A stretch of 30,169 nt of DNA, from positions 68,133 through 98,301 of the forward strand of contig DCHM01000024.1 in NCBI GenBank assembly GCA_002314835.1. The letters run 5' to 3'. The position numbers and the translations under genes are program-made. The stretch comes from Clostridiales bacterium UBA1752 (GTDB lineage Bacteria > Bacillota > Clostridia > Oscillospirales > CAG-382). The notes under the pieces are model-generated. The model made no database searches. It saw only the letters and a list, made by a program, of their open reading frames with translations, and was not told the origin of the DNA. Shown here piece by piece: positions 14,163 to 21,836 of the stretch (the stretch's first letter is position 1; each line of letters opens with the position of its first letter).

Positions 14163-16238
14163 TCAGTCGTCTTCGACCATATCCTTTTTAGCTTCTGCAA
14201 TAACCTTGGCGGCTACGTCGGAGGGAGCCTCCTCGTAACGTACAAAGTTAAATGAGTAAACGCCTCTGCCCTGAGTCATGGCGCGTAGCTGTATAGCGTA
14301 CATCGTCATTTCTGCAAAGGGGCACTCGGCTTCGACAACGGTATAACCCTTGCGGTCGGACTGGGAGGTACCCATTATTCTGCCGCGGTGCTTGTTGAGG
14401 TCGCCGATGATGTCGCCCATAAAGTCGTCGGGGACAGTGACCTTGAGCTCGCCGATAGGCTCGAGCAATACTGCTCCGCCCTGCTTCATGCCTTCTTTAA
14501 ACGCGAGGTGAGCCGCGAGCTTAAAGGACATTTCGGACGAGTCAACCTCGTGATAAGAGCCGTCGTAAAGGTCGGCTTTGAGATATATAACGGGATAGCC
14601 TGCGAGTATGCCTCTCTGGATGGATTCCTGCAGACCTTTTTCAACTGCGGGGAAGAAGTTTTTGGGAACGGTGCCGCCGACAACCGACTCGGTGAACTCG
14701 AGAGCTTCGTTTTCGCCGTGAGAGAAGGTCATCTTGACGTGGCCGTACTGACCGTGACCGCCGGTTTGCTTTTTGTGCTTGCCCTCGACCTGAACCTTCT
14801 TTTTGATGGTTTCGCGGTAAGGAATCTTGGCAGCAGTAAGGTCAACCGCTACGCCAAAGCGTGCGCGGAGCTTGCTGACGATAACCGCGAGGTGAGCGTC
14901 AGACAGACCGTACAGGCACATCTGCTTTGTCTCGCTGTTGTTTTCGTACTTAACAGTATAATCCTCTTCGAGCAATTTTGCAATACCCGAGCTGATTTTA
15001 TCTTCGTCGCCTCTTGCCTTGGGCGTGATTGCCTGGCAGAAGTAGGGAATTGGGAACTTAATGCGCTTGTAGGGTGTCTTAAAGTCGGGGCTTGCGGTCA
15101 GAGTGTCGTTGGTATTTGTAGCAACGAGCTTGACCGTGACGCCGATATCGCCGTAGGGCATTTCGTCAACGTCGCTGTCCTTGGCACCGACGCAGGTGAT
15201 GAGACGGCTGAATTTCTCCTGCTGTCCGTTAGTGAGGTTGGTGAGGACGGCGTCCTTTTTGAGCAAGCCGGAACGGACTTGGAAATAAGTACGCTTGCCG
15301 AACTGGTCGATGAGCGTCTTAAATACGAATATGTTAGCGGGACCGTCGGTCGTGGCTTCAATATCCTTGATGCCACCGTCAACCTCGATCTGGCGAATCT
15401 TGCGGTCGATAGGAGAGCAGAAGGAAGCAGTGATGGTATCCATCAGTTCCTTGACGCCTGCGAGTGTGAGCGCAGAGCCTGCGAGTACGGGAGCGATAGC
15501 GCCCGAGATAAGGCCTACGTTGAGAGCGTCGTGACGTTCCTGCTTGGTTAAGGGCTGCTCCTCAAAGAGGACTTTATTCATCAGTTCTTCGCTCGTCTCG
15601 GCGAGAGCCTGGTCGAGCTCGGATAACAGCTCCGTAACTCTGTCCTTATGCTTGTCATACAGCTCGACCTCGGTGGCGTTGCCTGCCTTGTCGTACTTGT
15701 ACGCTTTTTCGGTAAGAAGGTTGTAATATACAGCTTCGGGACCGTTGCCGAAGGGTACGAATACCGGACATACGCTGTTGCCGAATGCAGTGCGCAGGCT
15801 CTCTAAAGCCTTGCCAAAGTCGGCGTTTTCGTCATCCATTTTATTGATAAAAAACGCCTTGGGGATGCCTGCGGCGTTGTCCCACGAAATCTCGGTGCCG
15901 ACCTTGCAGCCGCTCTTGCCGCTGACGACTATAAGAGCGGTACCGCCGACGCTGATAGCCTCGAGAGCTTCGCCGGCAAAATCAAAGCCGCCCGGGGCGT
16001 CGATGATATTGACCTTTTTGTCATTCCATTGATAATTTGCAAGCGCGGTGGAAATAGAGATGTGTCTTGATTTTTCTTCGGTATCAAAGTCACAGACTGT
16101 GTTTCCCTCGGCAGTCTTGCCGAGACGGTCCGTAGCCTTAGCTAAAAACAGCATTGCTTCGGCAAGAGAGGTTTTACCGTCTCCGCCGTGTCCGACAAGT
16201 GCGATGTTTTTGATTTGTTCAGAAGTAAGTTTAGCCAT
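14163..16238 (-). CDS. EF-G-like translation factor GTPase (second-type EF-G)
   Basis: A 691-residue protein with the five-domain layout of elongation factor G but of the divergent EF-G-like group, not the main ribosomal translocase. The P-loop is GHGGDGKTSL (residues 16-25), switch I reads SRHISIS, and the G4 motif NKMD is intact. The G3 motif is DAPGGFDF (80-87) in place of DTPGHVDF, so the catalytic histidine is a glycine. Domain IV retains GGHGQYGHVKMTF and domain V GRGVYSFNF. Members of this group have been linked to ribosome recycling or stress, but roles vary. ATG 16238 has CGGAGGA (16248-16254) ahead and a consensus promoter at 16273-16301. The DHHW lipoprotein follows after 40 bases without a terminator. 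Confidence 0.9.
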   Translation of the reverse strand: MAKLTSEQIKNIALVGHGGDGKTSLAEAMLFLAKATDRLGKTAEGNTVCDFDTEEKSRHISISTALANYQWNDKKVNIIDAPGGFDFAGEALEAISVGGTALIVVSGKSGCKVGTEISWDNAAGIPKAFFINKMDDENADFGKALESLRTAFGNSVCPVFVPFGNGPEAVYYNLLTEKAYKYDKAGNATEVELYDKHKDRVTELLSELDQALAETSEELMNKVLFEEQPLTKQERHDALNVGLISGAIAPVLAGSALTLAGVKELMDTITASFCSPIDRKIRQIEVDGGIKDIEATTDGPANIFVFKTLIDQFGKRTYFQVRSGLLKKDAVLTNLTNGQQEKFSRLITCVGAKDSDVDEMPYGDIGVTVKLVATNTNDTLTASPDFKTPYKRIKFPIPYFCQAITPKARGDEDKISSGIAKLLEEDYTVKYENNSETKQMCLYGLSDAHLAVIVSKLRARFGVAVDLTAAKIPYRETIKKKVQVEGKHKKQTGGHGQYGHVKMTFSHGENEALEFTESVVGGTVPKNFFPAVEKGLQESIQRGILAGYPVIYLKADLYDGSYHEVDSSEMSFKLAAHLAFKEGMKQGGAVLLEPIGELKVTVPDDFMGDIIGDLNKHRGRIMGTSQSDRKGYTVVEAECPFAEMTMYAIQLRAMTQGRGVYSFNFVRYEEAPSDVAAKVIAEAKKDMVEDD

Positions 16239-16272
16239 GTTCAAGTATCCTCCGTAATTATTTGCATAGTCC

Positions 16273-16301
16273 ATTATAAGTTATTTGTCTAAAATTATCA
16301 A
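16273..16301 (-). promoter_or_regulatory. Sigma-A promoter of the EF-G-like gene
   Basis: On the minus strand TTGATA (16301-16296), a 17-base spacer and a perfect TATAAT (16278-16273) precede the ATG at 16238 by 34 bases. Confidence 0.83.
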
Positions 16302-16359
16302 GAGGTATTTGAACATTATTTACATTTAATATCAAAAAAAACGTCTTTTTTCGTCTATT

Positions 16360-19011
16360 TTACAAGAAAAAGGTCAAAATAGCCACCGGCACGAGCCATA
16401 CGAGCTGGAAAAGCAGGGCGTAAATCGACGTCAGATCAAAGACCGACGCGGTTAGTGCAAAAAAGCACACGGCGGCAAACGACATAAATATGCTTGCCAT
16501 CGTGATGACGATATTGCTCCTGATGACGTGGCGCGCCTTGTCACAGAGCGCAAACATCGACAGGAAGGTGTGCAGGGTGCCGTTGGTGACTATGCCGGAA
16601 TCAATGGTCGAGACTTCCTCGCTCGACTCGCCGAAGCGGGTGGACTTGATAATGGTTATCGGGCATTTTTTAAAGGCTATGTCGCGCTTTAGCATATCCT
16701 GCGTGATATTGGGGTCGAGGGTCTTGACGCCGAGGCAGAGGCCTGCGCGGAACATATCTCTCAGCAGGGGGTCAAAGCGCTCGTTGATAACGTAAACGAG
16801 GTAAACCTTTGCGGCTATCGTATCGTTAACGGCTACAAACATAACCGTGCCGTTCTTTTTTTCATAACTCGTGTCACCCGTGTCGAGCGGCGCGTCTATG
16901 CCGTTGCGGCGCATATAGCTGTGCTTGCCGATATACATATTATTGCCGTTGAGGGCTACGCAAACGCCGTCGGCGGCAGACTCCACCAGCCTCGAATAGC
17001 GCGGAGTGGGGTAATTGCCGTCAACCATATCCTTTAGCACGGGGGCGAGGGGGCCGCCTAACAGCTCAAATGCCGAAGCAAGGCTCGGTATGATGTTGTC
17101 GAGCCTGAAATTGCCGTACGCCTTGACGCTGACGACTCTGATGTTTTTGGACGGATAAACCTCTGTGTCGGCGAAGGAGAGCACGCCTGCATCGGCGTAT
17201 TCCTCGGCGACCGAGTTGCCTACGAAGGCACTTGACGTATGCTTGCCGATGCGGTTGATGCGCACTATCGGCAGAGTAACCATAAAAAACGCGGTGAGCG
17301 GCGTGGAAATCAGCACGAGCAGTGTAGCCGCGGCGTAAGCGTCGAGCAGAGGCTTGCCCATGACTGCGAGCGCGCCGAACAGGACGAGCGCCATAATGAG
17401 TATGACGGGGATGACGAATCCGAGCACCTGCTCACTCTTTGTGCGGGTATTGATGCGGTGGAACATACCGCTGACAAAATCGGTGCGCTTGACGGTGTAA
17501 ACCGACGAGCTGGGGGATAGATAATGCGAAAATTCGATAGCCTCGGGCGAGGTGCTGTCCTGCTCGAGAGCGGCGAACTTTTTGTGCTTTTTGGCTATTA
17601 TCTTAAAGCAGTGCACATCCTTTTTACAGCACATATAGTCCGATACGGCTTTGCAAAAGCACGCCGTGGCGGCAGGCAGCGAATACAGCTTTAACGTTTC
17701 GGAGGTCGGGTCAACTATCAGCATGACTATCGAGTACGCCGTAGTCGCAATCAGCGAAACGAAAAGGAGGCTGTCGGTGCTCGGCTTCCACGCGAGTATG
17801 GCGGTAAAGCCGTTTTTGATGTTTTTGAGCATCACGAGCGCCGAAAAGAAAAGTAACTGTAAATCTATCAGTATATAAAGATTGCCGTATCTGCCTTGGT
17901 GCAGAAATGCGGCTCGCTCGGTGCTGCCGAAGGTGGCGGCTTCGAGGAATATAATGCCTGCCAAAAACAGTGCGCATGCCAAGGCCTTGAGGCGGGAAAC
18001 GCGCAGTGCCTTGCGGAGCATGGCGTAAACGTCGTTGTTTTGGTCGCGCGTAGCGTATTCGTACTCTTTGGGCTTGCGCTTTGACTGCTTTTTGGTCTTT
18101 TGCTTGCGGTCGCTGCCCATCTTGCCGAGCGCGGCGTCAAAATCCTGCTCGTCGTCGCCCTCGGTCTTGTCCTTCATCATTTCAAAGGCGGCGCCGCGGT
18201 TGTCGCTTTTGTCCTGCTCGGAGTTGTCGCTTTTGTCCTGCTCGGGCTGCTCGGTGACAGCCATATCGACGGGAGCGGTGGTAAAATGTGATTTTTGAGG
18301 ATTGATAGCCACGAGGTCGGCGGTTTCGGCAGCCATGACGGTCTGAGCGTCGTCCTCAGGCTCCGCAGCGCCAAAGTCGATTTCGCCGCTCGCTATCTTG
18401 GACGAAAGCTCGGCGTAATCCTTGTCAAACTTGACGGTCTCGATTTCGACGGTTTCCGCCGTGGCAGGCGCGTCGCCGTCGAGGTCAAACATCGACTCCT
18501 GTATGGGTGCGCGCGGATGAACGTGACCTATCGGGTCGGTAAAACGGCTACCGCTGTTTGCGGCTGATATATCTTTGATACGGGGTATGGTTTGTGTTTT
18601 TGCGCCGATTTCGGCGGTGCGCATCTTGGCATCCTCGAGCATCGAGCCGAGCTTGCTCGCCTTGCCGGAGCCTACGCCCTGCGGTTGCTCGGGCAAGAGC
18701 GTCTTGTCCGAGGTGGTGCCGAGCAATTCTTTTAGCTCTGCGGTGCTCGACAGCTCGGCGACGGGCTTGCGGTTTGAGTAGGCGCTGACTATCTTGTCGG
18801 TCTCGGCGCCGAGACGGGTTTTGGGTGCAGAGGGCTCTGCCTTTGGCTGTACGGCTTCGGTTTCGGCAGTGCCGGAGGCGAGCGAAAAAAGCGTGTGCTC
18901 GTAGGTGCGGCGCTTGTCGTCGCCCTCGTTACGCACGGCATCGTTCTCGGCGGTAGCCGCCTTTAGTATGTCGGTTATATTCTTTTTGCTTTTGCCCTCT
19001 TCAATCGACAT
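16360..19011 (-). CDS. Large membrane protein resembling a catalytically dead P-type ATPase
   Basis: An 883-residue protein I do not know by name. Residues 1-325 are hydrophilic and probably disordered (charged, Ser/Ala/Pro-rich, with an EQDKSDN duplication). Hydrophobic segments follow at about 340-360, 375-395, 415-435, 530-555 and 560-585, plus two at the C-terminus (about 835-883). The order after segment LLVLISTPLTAFFMVTLP follows a P1-type ATPase: a loop IGKHTSSAFVGNSVAEEYAD, then LSFADTEVYPS where D-K-T-G-T-L-T belongs, NGNNMYIGKHSYMRRNGI, GTVMFVAVND, and LGVKTLDPNIT where T-G-D should be. The phosphorylation motif, T-G-D and G-D-G-x-N-D are all lost, so ion pumping by the usual cycle is not expected. 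It begins 4 bases behind rlmB, with AAAGGG ahead of ATG 19011. Confidence 0.82.
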   Translation of the reverse strand: MSIEEGKSKKNITDILKAATAENDAVRNEGDDKRRTYEHTLFSLASGTAETEAVQPKAEPSAPKTRLGAETDKIVSAYSNRKPVAELSSTAELKELLGTTSDKTLLPEQPQGVGSGKASKLGSMLEDAKMRTAEIGAKTQTIPRIKDISAANSGSRFTDPIGHVHPRAPIQESMFDLDGDAPATAETVEIETVKFDKDYAELSSKIASGEIDFGAAEPEDDAQTVMAAETADLVAINPQKSHFTTAPVDMAVTEQPEQDKSDNSEQDKSDNRGAAFEMMKDKTEGDDEQDFDAALGKMGSDRKQKTKKQSKRKPKEYEYATRDQNNDVYAMLRKALRVSRLKALACALFLAGIIFLEAATFGSTERAAFLHQGRYGNLYILIDLQLLFFSALVMLKNIKNGFTAILAWKPSTDSLLFVSLIATTAYSIVMLIVDPTSETLKLYSLPAATACFCKAVSDYMCCKKDVHCFKIIAKKHKKFAALEQDSTSPEAIEFSHYLSPSSSVYTVKRTDFVSGMFHRINTRTKSEQVLGFVIPVILIMALVLFGALAVMGKPLLDAYAAATLLVLISTPLTAFFMVTLPIVRINRIGKHTSSAFVGNSVAEEYADAGVLSFADTEVYPSKNIRVVSVKAYGNFRLDNIIPSLASAFELLGGPLAPVLKDMVDGNYPTPRYSRLVESAADGVCVALNGNNMYIGKHSYMRRNGIDAPLDTGDTSYEKKNGTVMFVAVNDTIAAKVYLVYVINERFDPLLRDMFRAGLCLGVKTLDPNITQDMLKRDIAFKKCPITIIKSTRFGESSEEVSTIDSGIVTNGTLHTFLSMFALCDKARHVIRSNIVITMASIFMSFAAVCFFALTASVFDLTSIYALLFQLVWLVPVAILTFFL
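18200..18245. repeat. 24-base tandem duplication inside the pseudo-ATPase gene
   Basis: Two copies of a 22-base identical core (18200-18221 and 18224-18245) in tandem with a 24-base period. It keeps the reading frame and encodes the repeated octapeptides EQDKSDNS and EQDKSDNR in the disordered N-terminal region. It looks like a replication-slippage product. Confidence 0.9.
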
Positions 19012-19015
19012 AATT

Positions 19016-19774
19016 TCAGCCCTTTTTGTTTTTTTGTTTTGCTGCCTCAAACATCATGATGGCGCCTGCGGCAGATACGTTGAGTGAATTTATCTTGCCG
19101 AACATCGGTATCGAAACGGTAAAATCGGCTTTTTTGCGCAACAGCTCGGAAACACCGGCGCCTTCGCCGCCGAGTATCAGAGCACATCCGCAATCAAAAT
19201 CGGAGTTGTAATAACATTCGCCGTCAGCCTCGAGCGCCCATACCCACACGCCGTTTTGCTTTAGAGTTTCGACGGCGGAGGCGAGGTTTGAGACCTTGGC
19301 GACCTTGACGTGAAATAGTGCGCCGGCGGACGCCTTGGCAACCGTGCTCGTGACCGAAACGCCTCTGCGCTTGGGTATGATGACGCCGTGGACGCCTGCA
19401 CATTCGGCGGTACGGATGATAGCGCCGAGGTTGTGAGGGTCCTCCACCGAGTCGCAGATAACCACAAAAGGCTTTTGCCCTTTGGACGCCGCGTAGGACA
19501 GTATATCCTCGACCGAGCAGTAATCGGTTTCGGCGGCGTAAGCGGCTACGCCCTGGTGAGGCAAACCGTCCGCCAGTCCGTCGAGCTTGTGCCTGTCACA
19601 GTAAACGATAGGCACGCCCTTGTCGGCGGCAAGACCTAATATGATATTGATAGGACCCTCGTGCAGTCCGCTTTGAACGAGTATTTTATCTACCGATCGG
19701 TCGCTTTTGAGCAGCTCGGTGACTGCGTTGCGGCCTACGACGAGGTTATCGCAGGGTGTTTCTGTCTTTTGCAT
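19016..19774 (-). CDS. rlmB: 23S rRNA 2'-O-methyltransferase, SpoU/TrmH family (RlmB type)
   Basis: A 252-residue SPOUT methyltransferase with an N-terminal substrate-binding domain (NLVVGRNAVTELL ... DKILVQSGLHEG) and a C-terminal knot domain. The three SpoU motifs are present: DPHNLGAIIRTAECAG, LILGGEGAGVSELL and IPMFGKINSLNVSAAGAIMM. The likely product is 2'-O-methylguanosine in 23S rRNA (G2251 in E. coli numbering), with AdoMet as donor. A tRNA-specific or other SpoU paralogue cannot be fully excluded, but the N-terminal VxGxxAV(x)E(x)L block fits RlmB. ATG 19774 has AAGGT shortly ahead and a sigma-A promoter at 19812-19840. The pseudo-ATPase gene follows after 4 bases. Confidence 0.9.
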   Translation of the reverse strand: MQKTETPCDNLVVGRNAVTELLKSDRSVDKILVQSGLHEGPINIILGLAADKGVPIVYCDRHKLDGLADGLPHQGVAAYAAETDYCSVEDILSYAASKGQKPFVVICDSVEDPHNLGAIIRTAECAGVHGVIIPKRRGVSVTSTVAKASAGALFHVKVAKVSNLASAVETLKQNGVWVWALEADGECYYNSDFDCGCALILGGEGAGVSELLRKKADFTVSIPMFGKINSLNVSAAGAIMMFEAAKQKNKKG

Positions 19775-19811
19775 ATCGGTACCTTACCAACAGAGTGTAT
19801 TTTTACGTTTC

Positions 19812-19840
19812 ATTATAACACAAAAAATGCGGTTTGTCAC
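19812..19840 (-). promoter_or_regulatory. Sigma-A promoter of rlmB
   Basis: On the minus strand GTGACA (19840-19835), a 17-base spacer and perfect TATAAT (19817-19812), 37 bases before the rlmB ATG. Confidence 0.78.
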
Positions 19841-19911
19841 CTGTTTTTTTACGGTTTTTACTTTATTTAATATAAATAGTCAAAAATAAGCTCCTTTTAA
19901 TCAAAAAAGCT

Positions 19912-19940
19912 TTGCAATTATTCACCGAATGTGTTATGAT
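19912..19940 (+). promoter_or_regulatory. Sigma-A promoter of the delta'-ricT-MBOAT-DHHW unit
   Basis: TTGCAA (19912-19917), 17-base spacer, TATGAT (19935-19940); the gene start follows 22 bases later. With the rlmB promoter it shares the divergent gap 19775-19962. Confidence 0.75.
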
Positions 19941-19962
19941 AATATAAAGCGAGGTGTGCAAA

Positions 19963-20784
19963 ATGCTCTGTGAGCAGGAAAAAAAGCGTTTTTTGGCTCA
20001 TACCGTGGATGAAACGGTGTTTCATTCCTGCATAGTCGAGGCGGTCAGCAGTGACGCCGCCGACGAGTTTGCGGATTATTGCACGCGGGTACTCGTTTGC
20101 AAGGGCAACATTAAGCCCTGCGGAGTCTGCGCCGACTGTCAAAAGCTGATAAACGGCTCACACCCCGACATCACGGTTTGCGGCGCCGAGGGCAAGCCTG
20201 CCAATATGGAGGCAGTGCGCGAGGTTATCTCGCTGTCGCGCATACCGCCGAGCGAGGACGGTTATCGCATATTTATATTCCGCAACTGCGAAAAAATGCG
20301 CTGGGACGCTCAAAACGCACTGCTCAAGCTACTCGAAGAGCCTCCCGCATACATCAGACTGCTGTTATTCACGACAAAAAAAGAGGCGCTTTTGCCTACC
20401 GTTAGGTCGAGATGCAGACTGATTTCGATAACCGACGAGCCGAGAGAATCGCTCGACAAGACCGCGGTTTGGGCAAAAGAGAGGGCAAAGCAGACTCTCG
20501 ATATGCTGTTTGACGGCGGCAAAAGGTTTGAGTTTTTGACCTTTATGACCGAAAAACTCACTCGCGACAAGGCGATGGTTTATTTACTCGAATTGTACCA
20601 AAGCCTTGCGGACATCCTCTGCGAAAGAGGACAGCACGCCGAGCTTGCGTCGTTTGCAGGCAGGCGCGTGATAGGCGGTATGGCCGACGCAGTGCTGTCG
20701 GCGAGAGCCGCCGCAGAAGGTAATGCAAATTTGTCATCGCTGTTTACGGCGTTGGCAGTTAGATTATGGGGGCTGAAGCAATGA
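19963..20784 (+). CDS. holB: DNA polymerase III delta' subunit-like clamp-loader protein
   Basis: A 273-residue AAA+ clamp-loader subunit. Recognisable parts are the cysteine module CGVCADCQKLINGSHPDI, SEDGYRIFIFRNCEKM, the strongly conserved QNALLKLLEEPP and the sensor block PTVRSRCRLI. With gamma/tau and delta it would load the sliding clamp at replication forks. The N-terminus is short: only about 20 residues precede the expected P-loop, and that loop is absent (FHSCIVEAVSSDAADEFADY instead of G-x-x-G-x-G-K), so it cannot bind ATP in the usual way, as is known for delta' of E. coli. ATG 19963 has GAGGTG 6 bases ahead. The next gene, ricT, overlaps it in ATGA; the holB-ricT (yaaT) pairing is the standard Firmicutes order and supports the call. 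Confidence 0.88.
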   Translation: MLCEQEKKRFLAHTVDETVFHSCIVEAVSSDAADEFADYCTRVLVCKGNIKPCGVCADCQKLINGSHPDITVCGAEGKPANMEAVREVISLSRIPPSEDGYRIFIFRNCEKMRWDAQNALLKLLEEPPAYIRLLLFTTKKEALLPTVRSRCRLISITDEPRESLDKTAVWAKERAKQTLDMLFDGGKRFEFLTFMTEKLTRDKAMVYLLELYQSLADILCERGQHAELASFAGRRVIGGMADAVLSARAAAEGNANLSSLFTALAVRLWGLKQ

Positions 20785-21836
20785 GAAACAACAATCACAG
20801 ATATTATAAGCCGCACAAGGGCTTTAAGCAAAATAATCAAGGTGCCGAGGTCAAGGCGCAGCAACCTGCCGCAGCAGCATCCGAAAATGAAGTCTGCCGC
20901 TGCGTTGAGGATGAGTACGATATGCCCGTGCTCGATAACGCCACCGCAGAGGAAACGGTCAAGGAGCCCGTTCCCTGCACCGAAATCGTCGGCGTGCAAT
21001 TCCGCAGGGCAGGCAAGATATATTATTTTTCACCGTCAGGCATTAGCTTTGCGAGGGGTGACGCCGCTATCGTCGAGACCGTCAGAGGCGTCGAGTTTGC
21101 AAACGTGGTAACGCCCAACAAGCTCGTGCCCGACAGCCGACTGGTTATGCCGCTCAAATCGGTTATGCGCAAGGCGACGCCCGACGACTTTAAGCGTGAC
21201 GAAAACAACCGCAAGCTCGAGCAAAACGCCATCCCCGTATTTAACGAAAAAGTCGCCGCCAACAAGCTCGAAATGCGCCTCGTTGACGTCGAATACACCT
21301 TTGACAACGCCAAGCTGATATTCTACTTTTCCGCCGACGGCAGAGTGGATTTCAGAGAGCTGGTCAAGGATTTGGCATCCGTTTTCCGCACACGTATCGA
21401 GCTGAGACAGATAGGCGTCAGAGACGAAGCCCGTCTCTACGGCGGTCTCGGCGTATGCGGCAGACCGTTTTGCTGCAAGACGTTTTTGCAGGATTTCACG
21501 CAGGTTTCGATCAAGATGGCAAAAGAGCAAAACCTGTCGCTCTCGTCCTCCAAAATCAGCGGCACCTGCGGCAGACTGATGTGCTGCCTCAGATACGAGA
21601 GCGAGGTTTACGAGATGGAATACGCAAACTTCCCCAAGGTTGACAACATAGTAGAGACGCCTGCAGGCCGCGGCGTCATTGTCGAGAGCAACTTCCTCAC
21701 TGGTAATATCAAGGTCAGGATGAACGGTACCCAAAACGAAATCAAGACCTATACCAAAAACGACCTCAAGGTCGTCGGCACCGTAAAGTCGCACGATGAA
21801 AACGACGCCGAACTAAAACAGCTCGAGGACAACTGA
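20781..21836 (+). CDS. ricT: PSP1-domain protein RicT (YaaT)
   Basis: A 351-residue PSP1-domain protein related to B. subtilis RicT/YaaT, part of the RicA-RicF-RicT complex that carries iron-sulfur clusters and modulates RNase Y-dependent mRNA maturation, sporulation and competence. The N-terminal 70 residues are low-complexity. The domain begins near IVGVQFRRAGKIYYFSPSG and contains the signature cysteines GVCGRPFCCKTFL (Cys226, 231, 232) and GTCGRLMCCLRYE (Cys263, 268, 269). FYFSADGRVDFRELVKDLA is another hallmark. I chose ATG 20781, overlapping the holB stop in ATGA, over an in-frame ATG at 20766 that lacks a ribosome binding site. The gene end overlaps the MBOAT start by one base (TGATG). 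Confidence 0.93.
   Translation: MRNNNHRYYKPHKGFKQNNQGAEVKAQQPAAAASENEVCRCVEDEYDMPVLDNATAEETVKEPVPCTEIVGVQFRRAGKIYYFSPSGISFARGDAAIVETVRGVEFANVVTPNKLVPDSRLVMPLKSVMRKATPDDFKRDENNRKLEQNAIPVFNEKVAANKLEMRLVDVEYTFDNAKLIFYFSADGRVDFRELVKDLASVFRTRIELRQIGVRDEARLYGGLGVCGRPFCCKTFLQDFTQVSIKMAKEQNLSLSSSKISGTCGRLMCCLRYESEVYEMEYANFPKVDNIVETPAGRGVIVESNFLTGNIKVRMNGTQNEIKTYTKNDLKVVGTVKSHDENDAELKQLEDN

Noticed and set aside
14123..14200. Longer N-terminus for the DHHW lipoprotein reaching to 14200.
   Set aside because: It would overlap the EF-G-like gene and bury the lipoprotein signal; ATG 14122 with GAGG 8 bases upstream and the lipobox at Cys28 is far better.
14388..15551. A 387-residue + strand open frame opposite the EF-G-like gene.
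   Set aside because: The minus strand encodes recognisable EF-G domains throughout; the + frame is a codon-bias shadow without a ribosome binding site or recognisable motif.
16302..16359. Intrinsic terminator behind the pseudo-ATPase gene.
   Set aside because: Only an A6/T8 stretch without a GC-containing stem is present, not enough to call a terminator.
18200..18245. Tandem repeat as a CRISPR-like or regulatory repeat.
   Set aside because: Only two copies with a 24-base period, in frame within a disordered coding region; best explained as slippage in the protein gene.
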